A model generated the notes under the pieces. It ran no database searches and was not told the origin of the DNA. It saw nothing but the letters and a program-made list of their open reading frames with translations. DNA of 64,000 bases, taken from the NCBI RefSeq assembly GCF_002575655.3, contig NC_053036.3:647550736-647614735 (forward strand), read 5' to 3'. Position numbers and translations under genes: made by a program. Positions 46,871 through 58,633 of the stretch are shown in pieces. This stretch comes from Aegilops tauschii subsp. strangulata. Lineage: Eukaryota > Streptophyta > Magnoliopsida > Poales > Poaceae. Position 1 is the stretch's first letter, and each line of letters begins with the position of its first letter.

Positions 46871-47522
46871 GAACCCCGCCCCGCTTCACTCCTCTTGTGG
46901 CGACTGGAGGCGAGCTCGGACTCGCTGCCGGCCCATCACAGGTCCGCCACGGACGGAACGTCTCTTGAGAGGAGGCTGCGTCGCACGGAAGCGGTGGAAC
47001 ACATAGCAGCGAGCCTTCATCTTGAGCCTGTGCGTTCTCAACGTCCACCAGCGGTACTGGTTCTGGTTGCGCACAGGCACAGCGGTGGTTCCTTCCTTTC
47101 TTCAGCCCGTGGTGCACATGCTGTGCGACGCAGCCAAGGGATGGTGGTGTCGCCGTCACGTTGGGTCGCTCCGGTTCCTGTGTGCAGCAGCCACCGGCGC
47201 GTCGCGTGGTGTGCCGGTTCCTGTGTGCACCAGCAGCCGGCGCGTCGATGCCCCAGCGGTGGCGACGGAGCCATCGGTTGTGCACCCGCAGCCGAAGCGC
47301 CGGAGGGGTGCGATGCACCGAACCGAACCGAACCGAACCGAACAGGTGGTGATGTCGGCGGCCGGCTGCTGCTTTTTCGCCTCTGCTGCTCTGGTGGTTG
47401 GAGGGACGGGACGGGACAGCAGGAACAGATGGACTTGTGGCTTCACCAGCACCCAACCAGTGGTGCCGTCGCTGGAGCGTCGATGCACCGGGGAGCCGGT
47501 GGTGTCGTCGCCGGCCGTTCAT
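46848..47522 (-). other. 224-codon Arg/His/Pro-rich frame of the array unit (unit 1 copy)
   Basis: The ATG at 47522 (gcagagATGAACGGC, good context) lies 87 nt after TATA-1 (47614-47609) and a C/T-rich leader. The frame begins MNGRRRHHRLPGAS and ends VLYINAEP at an ACCCTAG stop, running through TATA-2. It is low-complexity and recognised by no motif. Equivalent frames in units 4, 5 and 6 (from about 52834, 54604 and 56374) are also open, and unit 3 continues further. GC-rich repeats keep frames open by chance, so coding status is doubtful. Confidence 0.3.
46863..46870 (-). promoter_or_regulatory. TATA-2 of array unit 1
   Basis: The string tatatata is followed on the minus strand by aacgcagaaccctagccgcc, a typical plant leader start with a telo-box-like ACCCTAG. 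Equivalent sites occur once per unit (for example 55715-55722). Confidence 0.6.
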
Positions 47523-47608
47523 CTCTGCTATGCTCTTCTTTTGGTGGTTGGAGGGGACGGGAATTGTGGAAGAGAGATGTGACTGACTGTGTGGTTGGGG
47601 TGTTGCGT

Positions 47609-47614
47609 TATATA
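47609..47614 (-). promoter_or_regulatory. TATA-1 of array unit 1
   Basis: The minus-strand string ctatataacgc lies 87 nt upstream of an ATG in good context and precedes a C/T-rich, A-containing leader. It recurs once per unit (for example at about 56460-56466). Confidence 0.55.
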
Positions 47615-47905
47615 GGCGGTTGGGTTGGGTAGCCTCCCTCGTGTGTATCGATCGTCCCGTAATGCCGCGGAGCAATTAACGCCAGTGGAGGGCCCCACAG
47701 CAATAATGATCCACGCACCGAGGCATATACTCGATCCTCTGGGACGCGTAATATAATAATTAACTGCCAATCCTGACGAACGGTACACGCCGATGCACGC
47801 GGCGCATTCAAAACTATCCACGCCGATCCTGAAGACCGTTCCGTCCGGTGCATGCAAGAGAGCGAGCGAGCGGCCAACGTGTCACGTATGTAATGCAAGT
47901 TCGTA

Positions 47906-48079
47906 CTATATCCTACTTTGATCAAGGATCAGCGATGCAACTAGTGCGGTGATTGCGGCCAGGATCACCAATATGATCTCGCGGATGCGGATTAGTAACT
48001 GCTCCATGGAGGGGAGGTAGACCGCGTTCAGATATACCTGAGAGGATGTAGACATCTGGCAAGTGGGGATCGGATCCAT
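47906..48079 (-). CDS. 57-aa predicted tail-anchored membrane peptide, intact only at the unit 1/2 junction
   Basis: The ATG at 48079 opens MDPIPTCQMSTSSQVYLNAV, then LPSMEQLLIRIRE, then a hydrophobic helix IILVILAAITALVASLIL and a short tail DQSRI ending at TAG. The helix near the C-terminus fits a tail-anchored protein. The start is shared with exon 2 of the fused gene of unit 1. In every other copy an extra G (ccagggatc) shifts the frame into PGRNHRTSCIADP and destroys the helix; unit 3 also loses the ATG (ccaaaa for ccataa). The promoter would be TATA-2 of unit 2 with its leader and intron. Family not recognised. Confidence 0.5.
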   Translation of the reverse strand: MDPIPTCQMSTSSQVYLNAVYLPSMEQLLIRIREIILVILAAITALVASLILDQSRI

Positions 48080-49789
48080 AATTCAGCAAGAGACAGTGAT
48101 GCGCTTCCAATGAGACGACCTGCGAGATGAACCCTAAGTTAGATCCAGCTTCGTTTTGTGAGGATGGAAGACCTAAAAGAATTCCAACAGATATAGGAGA
48201 ATGCAAAAAAGATGTGAGTTCACTCACTCACCAGATTTTTGAGGCGACCGTCGGTGGAGCGGCAGAAGAGCAGATGTTCGAGTCAGCAGTTGGTGAAGCA
48301 GGTGTTGGAGCCGGGCGTCGGTGAAGCAGTAGAGCAGCAGGCGTTGGAGCCGGACGCTGGTGAAGCAGCAGAGAAGCAGGTCTTGGAGCCGGACGCCGGT
48401 GAAGCAGCAGATCTTGGAGGCGGCCGCCGAGCAAGCAGCAGATCTTGGAGGCAGCCGTCGGTGAAGCAGCAGATCTTGGAGGCGGCCGCCGAGCAAGCAG
48501 CAGAGCACCAGATATTCGAGGCTGCCGTCGGTGAAGAAGCATAGGTTGAGCGGCCGCCGCCGCCGAAGATGAAGGCTGCTGTAGTGGAGGAGGGTAGGGT
48601 TGAAGAGACTGGGCGGCTAGGGTTCTGCGTTTATATATAGAACCCCGCCCCGCTTCACTCCTCTTGTGGCGACTGGAGGCGAGCTCGGACTCGCTGCCGG
48701 CCCATCACAGGTCCGCCACGGACGAAACGTCTCTTGAGAGGAGGCTGCGGCGCACGGAAGTGGTGGAACACGTAGCAGCGAGCCTTCATCTTGAGCCTGT
48801 GCGTTCTCAACGTCCACCAGCGGTACTGGTTCTGGTTGCGCACAGGCACGGCGGTGGTTCCTTCCTTTCTTCAGCCCGTGGTGCACATGCTGTGCGACAC
48901 AGCCAAGGGATGGTGTGTCGCCGTCACGTTGGGTCGCTCCGGTTCCTGTGTGCAGCAGCCACCGGCGCGTCGCGTGGTGTGCCGGTTCCTGTGTGCACCA
49001 GCAGCCGGCGCGTCGATGCCCCAGCGGTGGCGACGGAGCCATCGGTTGTGCACCCGCAGCCGAAGCGTCGGAGGGGTGCGATGCACCGAACCGAACCGAA
49101 CCGAACCGAACCGAACCGGTGGTGACGTCGGCGGCCGGCCGCTGCTTTTTCGCCTCTGCTGCTCTGGTGGTTGGAGGGACGGGATGGGACAACAGGAACA
49201 GATGGACTTGTGGCTTCACCAGCACCCAACCAGTGGTGCCTTCGCCGGAGCGTCGATGCACCGGGGAGCCGGTGGTGTCGTCGCCGGCCGTTCATCTCTG
49301 CTATGCTCTTCTTTTGGTGGTTGGAGGGGACGGGAATTGTGGAAGAGAGACGTGACTCACTGTGTGGTTGGGGTGTTACGTTATATAGGCGGTTGGGTTG
49401 GGTAGCCTCCCTCGTGTGTATCGATCATCCCGTAATGCCGCGGAGCAATTAACGCCAGTGGAGGGCCCCACAGCAATAATGATCCACGCACCGAGGCATA
49501 TACTCGATCCTCTGGGACGCGTAATATAATAATTAACTGCCAATCCTGACGAACGGTACACGCCGATGCACGCGGCGCATTCAAAACTATCCACACCGAT
49601 CCTGAAGACCGTTCCGTCCGGTGCATGCAAGCGAGCGAGCGAGCGGCCAACGTGTCACGTATGTAATGCAAGTTCGTACTATATCCTACTTTGATCAAGG
49701 ATCAGCGATGCAACTAGTGCGGTGATTGCGGCCAGGGATCACCAATATGATCTCGCGGATGCGGATTAGTAACTGCTCCATGGAGGGGA
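48016..49789 (-). repeat. Array unit 2 (type B)
   Basis: It has six CCGAA repeats and the 'ccggtggtgacg' variant shared only with unit 3. A TAG-producing change (agcatagg for agcagagg) near 48540 shortens the plus-strand leader frame. Confidence 0.9.
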
Positions 49790-51558
49790 GGTAGACCGCA
49801 TTCAGATATAACTGAGAGGATGTAGACATCTGGCAAGTGGGGATCGGATCCAAAATTCAGCAAGAGACAGTGATGTGCTTCCAATGAGACGACCTGCGAG
49901 ATGAACCCTAAGTTAGATCCAGCTTCGTTTTGTGAGGATGGAAGACCTAGAAGAATTCCAACAGATATAGGAGAATGCAAAAAAGATGTGAGTTCACTCA
50001 CTCAGCAGATTTTTGAGGCGACCGTCGGTGGAGCGGCAGAAGAGCAGATGTTCGAGTCAGCAGTCGGTGAGCAGGTGTTGGAGCCGGGCGTCGGTGAAGC
50101 AGTAGAGCAGCAGGCGTTGGAGCCGGACGCCGGTGAAGCAGCAGAGAAGCAGGTCTTGGAGCCGGACGCCGGTGAAGCAGCAGATTTTGGAGGCGGCCGC
50201 CGAGCAAGCAGCAGATCTTGGAGGCAGCCGTCGGTGAAGCAGCAGATCTTGGAGGCGGCCGCCGAGCAAGCAGCAGAGCACCAGATATTCGAGGCTGCCG
50301 TCGGTGAAGAAGCAGAGGTTGAGCGGCAGCCGCCGCCGAAGATGAAGGCTGCTGTAGTGGAGGAGGGTAGGGTTGAAGAGACTGGGCGGCCAGGGTTCTG
50401 CGTTTATATATAGAACCCCGCCCCGCTTCACTCCTCTTGTGGCGACTAGAGGCGAGCTCGGACTCGCTGCCGACCCATCACAGGTCCGCCACGGACGGAA
50501 CGTCTCTTGAGGGGAGGCTGCGGCGCACGGAAGCGGTGGAACACGTAGCAGCGAGCCTTCATCTTGAGCCTGTGCGTTCTCAACGTCCACCAGCAGTACT
50601 GGTTCTGGTTGCGCACAGGCACGGCGGTGGTTCCTTCCTTTCTTCAGCCCGTGGTGCACATGCTGTGCAACGCAGCCAAGGGATGGTGGTGTCGCCGTCA
50701 CGTTGGGTCGCTCCGGTTCCTGTGTGCAGCAGCCACCGGCGCGTCGCGTGGTGTGCCGGTTCCTGTGTGCACCAGCAGCCGGCGCGTCGATGCCCCAGCG
50801 GTGGCGACGGAGCCATCGGTTGTGCACCCGCAGCCGAAGCGCCGGAGGGGTGCGATGCACCGAACCGAACCGAGCCGAACTGAACCGGTGGTGACGTCGG
50901 CGGCCGGCCGCTGCTTTTTCGCCTCTGCTGCTCTGGTGGTTGGAGGGACGGGATGGGACAACAGGAACAGATGGACTTGTGGCTTCACCAGCACCCAACC
51001 AGTGGTGCCTTCGCCGGAGCGTCGATGCACCGGGGAGCCGGTGGTGTCGTTGCCGGCCGTTCATCTCTGCTATGCTCTTCTTTTGGTGGTTGGAGGGGAC
51101 GGGAATTGTGGAAGAGAGATGTGACTCACTGTGTGGTTGGGGTGTTGCGTTATATAGGCGGTTGGGTTGGGTAGCCTCCCTCGTGTGTATCGATCGTCCC
51201 GTAATGCCGCGGAGCAATTAACGCCAGTGGAGGGCCCCACAGCAATAATGATCCACGCACCGAGGCATACACTCGATCCTCTGGGACGCGTAATATAATA
51301 ATTAACTGCCAATCCTGACGAACGGTACACGCCGATGCACGCGGCGCATTCAAAACTATCCACGCCGATCCTGAAGACCGTTCCGTCCGGTGCATGCAAG
51401 AGAGCGAGCGAGCGGCCAACGTGTCACGTATGTAGTGCAAGTTCGTACTATATCCTACTTTGATCAAGGATCAGCGATGCAACTAGTGCGGTGATTGCGG
51501 CCAGGGATCACCAATATGATCTCGCGGATGCGGATTAGTAACTGCTCCATGGAGGGGA
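49790..51558 (-). repeat. Array unit 3 (type B)
   Basis: It carries the 'ccggtggtgacg' variant and an irregular pentamer tract (gagcc, gaact). A 3-bp loss in the minisatellite (gtgagcagg for gtgaagcaggtg-type spacing) near 50070 lets the minus-strand frame run on to 386 codons. Its exon 2 ATG is lost. Confidence 0.85.
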
Positions 51559-53328
51559 GGTAGACCGCATTCAGATATAACTGAGAGGATGTAGACATCT
51601 GGCAAGTGGGGATCGGATCCATAATTCAGCAAGAGATAGTGATGCGCTTCCAATGAGACGACCTGCGAGATGAACCCTAAGTTAGATCGAGCTTCGGTTT
51701 GTGAGGATGGAAGACCTAAAAGAATTCCAACAGATATAGGAGAATGCAAAAAAGATGTGAGTTCACTCACTCAGCAGATTTTTGAGGCGACCGTCGGTGG
51801 AGCGGCAGAAGAGCAGATGTTCGAGTCAGCAGTCGGTGAAGCAGGTGTTGGAGCCGGGCGTCGGTGAAGCAGTAGAGCAGCAGGCGATGGAGCCGGACGC
51901 CGGTGAAGCAGCAGAGAAGCAGGTCTTGGAGCCGGACGTCGGTGAAGCAGCAGATCTTGGAGGCGGCCGCCGAGCAAGCAGCAGATCTTGGAGGCAGCCG
52001 TCGGTGAAGCAGCAGATCTTGGAGGCGGCCGCCGAGCAAGCAGCAGAGCACCAGATATTCGAGGCTGCCGTCGGTGAAGAAGCAGAGGTTGAGCGGCCGC
52101 CGCCGCCGAAGATGAAGGCTGCTGTAGTGGAGGAGGGTAGGGTTGAAGAGACTGGGCGGCTAGGGTTCTGCGTTTATATATAGAACCCCGCCCCGCTTCA
52201 CTCCTCTTGTGGCGACTGGAGGCGAGCTCGGACTCGCTGCCGGCCCATCACAGGTCCGCCATGGACGGAACGTCTCTTGAGAGGAGGCTGCGGCGCACGG
52301 AAGCGGTGGAACACGTAGCAGCGAGCCTTCATCTTGAGCCTGTGCGTTCTCAACGTCCACCAGCGGTAATGGTTCTGGTTGCGCACAGGCACGGCGGTGG
52401 TTCCTTCCTTTCTTCAGCCCGTGGTGCACATGCTGTGCGACGCAGCCAAGGGATGGTGGTGTCGCCGTCACGTTGGGTCGCTCCGGTTCCTGTGTGCAGC
52501 AGCCACCGGCGCGTCGCGTGGTGTGCCGGTTCCTGTGTGCACGAGCAGCCGACGCATCGATGCCCCAGCGGTGGCGACGGAGCCATCGGTTGTGCACCCG
52601 CAGCCGAAGCGCCGGAGGGGTGCGATGCACCGAACCGAACCGAACCGAACCGAACAGGTGGTGATGTCGGCGGCCGGCTGCTGCTTTTTCGCCTCTGCTG
52701 CTCTGGTGGTTGGAGGGACGGGACGGGACAACAGGAACAGATGGACTTGTGGCTTCACCAGCACCCAACCAGTGGTGCCGTCGCCGGAGCGTCGATGCAC
52801 CGGGGAGCCGGTGGTGTCGTCGCCGGCCGTTCATCTCTGCTATGCTCTTCTTTTGGTGGTTGGAGGGGACGGGAATTGTGGAAGAGAGATGTGACTCACT
52901 GTGTGGTTGGGGTGTTGCGTTATATAGGCGGTTGGGTTGGGTAGCCTCCCTCGTGTGTATCGATCGTCCCGTAATGCCGCGGAGCAATTAACGCCAGTGG
53001 AGGGCCCCACAGCAATAATGATCCACGCACCGAGGCATATACTCGATCCTCTGGGACGCGTAATATAATAATTAACTGCCAATCCTGACGAACGGTACAC
53101 GCCGATGCACGCGGCGCGTTCAAAACTATCCACGCCGATCCTGAAGACCGTTCCGTCCGGTGCATGCAAGCGAGCGAGCGAGCGGCCAACGTGTCACGTA
53201 TGTAATGCAAGTTCGTACTATATCCTACTTTGATCAAGGATCAGCGATGCAACTAGTGCGGTGATTGCGGCCAGGGATCACCAATATGATCTCGCGGATG
53301 CGGATTAGTAACTGCTCCATGGAGGGGA
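51559..53328 (-). repeat. Array unit 4 (type A)
   Basis: It has five CCGAA repeats and the 'gcattcagatataac' variant shared with units 1 and 3. It has private changes in the exon start (agatcgagcttcggtt). Confidence 0.9.
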
Positions 53329-55098
53329 GGTAGACCGCGTTCAGATATACCTGAGAGGATGTAGACATCTGGCAAGTGGGGATCGGATCCATAATTCAGC
53401 AAGCGACAGTGATGCGCTTCCAATGAGACGACCTGCGAGATGAACCCTAAGTTAGATCCAGCTTCGTTTTGTGAGGATGGAAGACCTAAAAGAATTCCAA
53501 CAGATATAGGAGAATGCAAAAAAGATGGGAGTTCACTCACTCAGCAGATTTTTGAGGCGACCGTCGGTGGAGCGGCAGAAGAGCAGATGTTCGAGTCAGC
53601 AGTTGGTGAAGCAGGTGTTGGAGCCGGGCGTCGGTGAAGCAGTAGAGCAGCAGGCGTTGGAGCCGGACGCCGGTGAAGCAGCAGAGAAGCAGGTCTTGGA
53701 GCCGGACGCCGGTGAAGCAGCAGATCTTGGAGGCGGCCCCCGAGCAAGCAGCAGATCTTGGAGGCAGCCGTCGGTGAAGCAGCAGATCTTGGAGGCGGCC
53801 GCCGAGCAAGCAGCAGAGCACCAGATATTCGAGGCTGCCGTCGGTGAAGAAGCAGAGGTTGAGCGGCCGCCGCCGCCGAAGATGAAGGCTGCTGTAGTGG
53901 AGGAGGGTAGGGTTGAAGAGACTGGGCGGCTAGGGTTCTGCGTTTATATATAGAACCCCGCCCCGCTTCACTCCTCTTGTGGCGACTGGAGGCGAGCTCG
54001 GACTCGCTGCCGGCCCATCACAGGTCCGCCACGGACGGAACGTCTCTTGAGAGGAGGCTACGGCGCACGGAAGCGGTGGAACACGTAGCAGCGAGCCTTC
54101 ATCTTGAGCCTGTGCGTTCTCAACGTCCACCAGCGGTAATGGTTCTGGTTGCGCACAGGCACGGCGGTGGTTCCTTCCTTTCTTCAGCCCGTGGTGCACA
54201 TGCTGTGCGACGCAGCCAAGGGATGGTGGTGTCGCCGTCACGTTGGGTCGCTCCGGTTCCTGTGTGCAGCAGCCACCGGCGCGTCGCGTGGTGTGCCGGT
54301 TCCTGTGTGCACCAGCAGCCGGCGCGTCGATGCCCCAGCGGTGGCGACGGAGCCATCGGTTGTGCACCCGCAGCCGAAGCGCCGGAGGGGTGCGATGCAC
54401 CGAACCGAACCGAACCGAACCGAACAGGTGGTGATGTCGGCGGCCGGCTGCTGCTTTTTCGCCTCTGCTGCTCTGGTGGTTGGAGGGACGGGACGGGACA
54501 GCAGGAACAGATGGACTTGTGGCTTCACCAGCACCCAACCAGTGGTGCCGTCGCCGGAGCGTCGATGCACCGGGGAGCCGGTGGTGTCGTCGCCGGCCGT
54601 TCATCTCTGCTATGCTCTTCTTTTGGTGGTTGGAGGGGACGGGTATTGTGGAAGAGAGATGTGACTGACTGTGTGGTTGGGGTGTTGCGTTATATAGGCG
54701 GTTGGGTTGGGTAGCCTCCCTCGTGTGTATCGATCGTCCCGTAATGCCGCGGAGCAATTAACGCCAGTGGAGGGCCCCACAGCAATAATGATCCACACAC
54801 CGAGGCATACACTCGATCCTCTGGGACGCGTAATATAATAATTAACTGCCAATCCTGACGAACGGTACACGCCGATGCACGCGGCGCATTCAAAACTATC
54901 CACGCCGATCCTGAGGACCGTTCCGTCCGGTGCATGCAAGAGAGCGAGCGAGCGGCCAACGTGTCACGTATGTAATGCAAGTTCGTACTATATCCTACTT
55001 TGATCAAGGATCAGCGATGCAACTAGTGCGGTGATTGCGGCCAGGGATCACCAATATGATCTCGCGGATGCGGATTAGTAACTGCTCCATGGAGGGGA
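53329..55098 (-). repeat. Array unit 5 (type A)
   Basis: It has five CCGAA repeats and the 'gcgttcagatatacc' variant. A private change, gatggga, alters the intron near 53527. Confidence 0.9.
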
Positions 55099-56868
55099 GG
55101 TAGACCGCGTTCAGATATACCTGAGAGGATGTAGACATCTGGCAAGTGGGGATCGGATCCATAATTCAGCAAGAGACAGTGATGCGCTTCCAATGAGACG
55201 ACCTGCGAGATGAACCCTAAGTTAGATCCAGCTTCGTTTTGTGAGGATGGAAGACCTAAAAGAATTCCAACAGATATAGGAGAATGCAAAAAAGATGTGA
55301 GTTCACTCACTCAGCAGATTTTTGAGGCGACCGTCGGTGGAGCGGCAGAAGAGCAGATGTTCGAGTCAGCAGTTGGTGAAGCAGGTGTTGGAGCCGGGCG
55401 TCGGTGAAGCAGTAGAGCAGCAGGCGTTGGAGCCGGACGCCGGTGAAGCAGCAGAGAACCAGGTCTTGGAGCCGGACGCCGGTGAAGCAGAAGATCTTGG
55501 AGGCGGCCGCTGAGCAAGCAGCAGATCTTGGAGGCAGCCGTCGGTGAAGCAGCAGATCTTGGAGGCGGCCGCCGAGCAAGCAGCAGAGCACCAGATATTC
55601 GAGGCTGCCGTCGGTGAAGAAGCAGAGGTTGAGCGGCCGCCGCCGCCGAAGATGAAGGCTGCTGTAGTGGAGGAGGGTAGGGTTGAAGAGACTGGGCGGC
55701 TAGGGTTCTGCGTTTATATATAGAACCCCGCCCCGCTTCACTCCTCTTGTGGCGACTGGAGGCGAGCTCGGACTCGCTGCCGGCCCATCACAGGTCCGCC
55801 ACGGACGGAACGTCTCTTGAGAGGAGGCTGTGGCGCACGGAAGCGGTGGAACACGTAGCAGCGAGCCTTCATCTTGAGCCCGTGCGTTCTCAACGTCCAC
55901 CAGCGGTACTGGTTCTGGTTGCGCACAGGCACGGCGGTGGTTCCTTCCTTTCTTCAGCCCGTGGTGCACATGCTGTGCGACGCAGCCAAGGGATGGTGGT
56001 GTCGCCGTCACGTTGGGTCGCTCCGGTTCCTGTGTGCAGCAGCCACCGGCGCGTCGCGTGGTGTGCCGGTTCCTGTGTGCACCAGCAGCCGGCGCGTCGA
56101 TGCCCCAGCGGTGGCGACGGAGCCATCGGTTGTGCACCCGCAGCCGAAGCGCCGGAGGGGTGCGATGCACCGAACCGAACCGAACCGAACCGAACAGGTG
56201 GTGATGTCGGCGGCCGGCTGCTGCTTTTTCGCCTCTGCTGCTCTGGTGGTTGGAGGGACGGGACGGGACAGCAGGAACAGATGGACTTGTGGCTTCACCA
56301 GCACCCAACCAGTGGTGCCGTCGCCGGAGCGTCGATGCACCGGGGAGCCGGTGGTGTCGCCGCCGGCCGTTCATCTCTGCTATGCTCTTCTTTTGGTGGT
56401 TGGAGGGGACGGGAATTGTGGAAGAGAGATGTGACTGACTGTGTGGTTGGGGTGTTGCGTTATATAGGCGGTTGGGTTGGGTAGCCTCCCTCGTGTGTAT
56501 CGATCGTCCCGTAATGCCGCGGAGCAATTAACGCCAGTGGAGGGCCCCACAGCAATAATGATCCACGCACCGAGGCATATACTCGATCCTCTGGGACGCG
56601 TAATATAATAATTAACTGCCAATCCTGACGAACGGTACACGCCGATGCACGCGGCGCATTCAAAACTATCCACGCCGATCCTGAAGACCGTTCCGTCCGG
56701 TGCATGCAAGAGAGCGAGCGAGCGGCCAACGTGTCACGTATGTAGTGCAAGTTCGTACTATATCCTACTTTGATCAAGGATCAGCGATGCAACTAGTGCG
56801 GTGATTGCGGCCAGGGATCACCAATATGATCTCGCGGATGCGGATTAGTAACTGCTCCATGGAGGGGA
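55099..56868 (-). repeat. Array unit 6 (type A)
   Basis: It has five CCGAA repeats. A private ggccgctgagc change near 55509 puts a stop in the plus-strand leader frame. Confidence 0.9.
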
Positions 56869-58633
56869 GGTAGACCGCGTTCAGATATACCTGAGAGGAT
56901 GTAGACATCTGGCAAGTGGGGATCGGATCCATAATTCAGCAAGAGACAGTGATGCGCTTCCAATGAGACGACCTGCGAGATGAACCCTAAGTTAGATCCA
57001 GCTTCGTTTTGTGAGGATGGAAGACCTAAAAGAATTCCAACAGATATAGGAGAATGCAAAAAAGATGTGAGTTCACTCACTCACCAGATTTTTGAGGCGA
57101 CCGTCGGTGGAGCGGCAGAAGAGCAGATGTTCGAGTCAGCAGTTGGTGAAGCAGGTGTTGGAGCCGGGCGTCGGTGAAGCAGTAGAGCAGCAGGCGTTGG
57201 AGCCGGACGCCGGTGAAGCAGCAGAGAAGCAGGTCTTGGAGCCGGACGCCGGTGAAGCAGCAGATCTTGGAGGCGGCCGCCGAGCAAGCAGCAGATCTTG
57301 GAGGCAGCCGTCGGTGAAGCAGCAGATCTTGGAGGCGGCCGCCGAGCAAGCAGCAGAGCACCAGATATTCGAGGCTGCCGTCGGTGAAGAAGCAGAGGTT
57401 GAGCGGCAGCCGCCGCCGAAGATGAAGGCTGCTGTAGTGGAGGAGGGTAGGGTTGAAGAGACTGGGCGGCTAGGGTTCTGCGTTTATATATAGAACCCCG
57501 CCCCGCTTCACTCCTCTTGTGGCGACTGGAGGCGAGCTCGGACTCGCTGCCGGCCCATCACAGGTCCGCCACGGACGGAACGTCTCTTGAGAGGAGGCTG
57601 CGGCGCACGGAAGCGGTGGAACACGTAGCAGCGAGCCTTCATCTTGAGCCTGTGCGTTCTCAACGTCCACCAGCGGTACTGGTTCTGGTTGCGCACAGGC
57701 ACGGCGGTGGTTCCTTCCTTTCTTCAGCCCGTGGTGCACATGCTGTGCGACGCAGCCAAGGGATGGTGGTGTCGCCGTCACGTTGGGTCGCTCCGGTTCC
57801 TGTGTGCAGCAGCCACCGGCGCGTCGCGTGGTGTGCCGGTTCCTGTGTGCACCAGCAGCCGGCGCGTCGATGCCCCAGCGGTGGCGACGGAGCCATCGGT
57901 TGTGCACCCGCAGCCGAAGCGCCGGAGGGGTGCGATGCACCGAACCGAACCGAACCGAACAGGTGGTGATGTCGGCGGCCGGCTGCTGCTTTTTCGCCTC
58001 TGCTGCTCTGGTGGTTGGAGGGACGGGACGGGACAGCAGGAACAGATGGACTTGTGGCTTCACCAGCACCCAACCAGTGGTGCCGTCGCCGGAGCGTCGA
58101 TGCACCGGGGAGCCGGTGGCGTCGTCGCCGGCCGTTCATCTCTGCTATGCTCTTCTTTTGGTGGTTGGAGGGGACGGGAATTGTGGAAGAGAGATGTGAC
58201 TGACTGTGTGGTTGGGGTGTTGCGTTATATAGGCGGTTGGGTTGGGTAGCCTCCCTCGTGTGTATCGATCGTCCCGTAATGCCGCGGAGCAATTAACGCC
58301 AGTGGAGGGCCCCACAGCAATAATGATCCACGCACCGAGGCATATACTCGATCCTCTGGGACGCGTAATATAATAATTAACTGCCAATCCTGACGAACGG
58401 TACACGCCGATGCACGCGGCGCATTCAAAACTATCCACGCCGATCCTGAAGACCGTTCCGTCCGGTGCATGCAAGAGAGCGAGCGAGCGGCCAACGTGTC
58501 ACGCATGTAATGCAAGTTCGTACTATATCCTACTTTGATCAAGGATCAGCGATGCAACTAGTGCGGTGATTGCGGCCAGGGATCACCAATATGATCTCGC
58601 GGATGGGGATTAGTAACGGCTCCATGGAGGGGA
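56869..58633 (-). repeat. Array unit 7 (type A)
   Basis: It has four CCGAA repeats, which makes it 5 bp shorter. It shares the ctcaccag variant (near 57080) with unit 2. Confidence 0.9.

Larger units (their letters stand above)
46247..48015 (-). repeat. Array unit 1 (type A), fused to the downstream gene
   Basis: Its low-coordinate edge switches to unique exon sequence (YQQAKDDSL...). It has five CCGAA repeats and the 'caggtggtgatg' variant. Its high-coordinate edge holds ccaggatc, one G fewer than every other copy. Confidence 0.9.

Noticed and set aside
55747..56484. 245-codon plus-strand frame repeated in most array units (MWRLEASSDS...)
   Set aside because: It overlaps the minus-strand frames, has low-complexity composition typical of GC-rich DNA, shows no known motif and varies in length between copies through the microsatellite. 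Not called as a gene.
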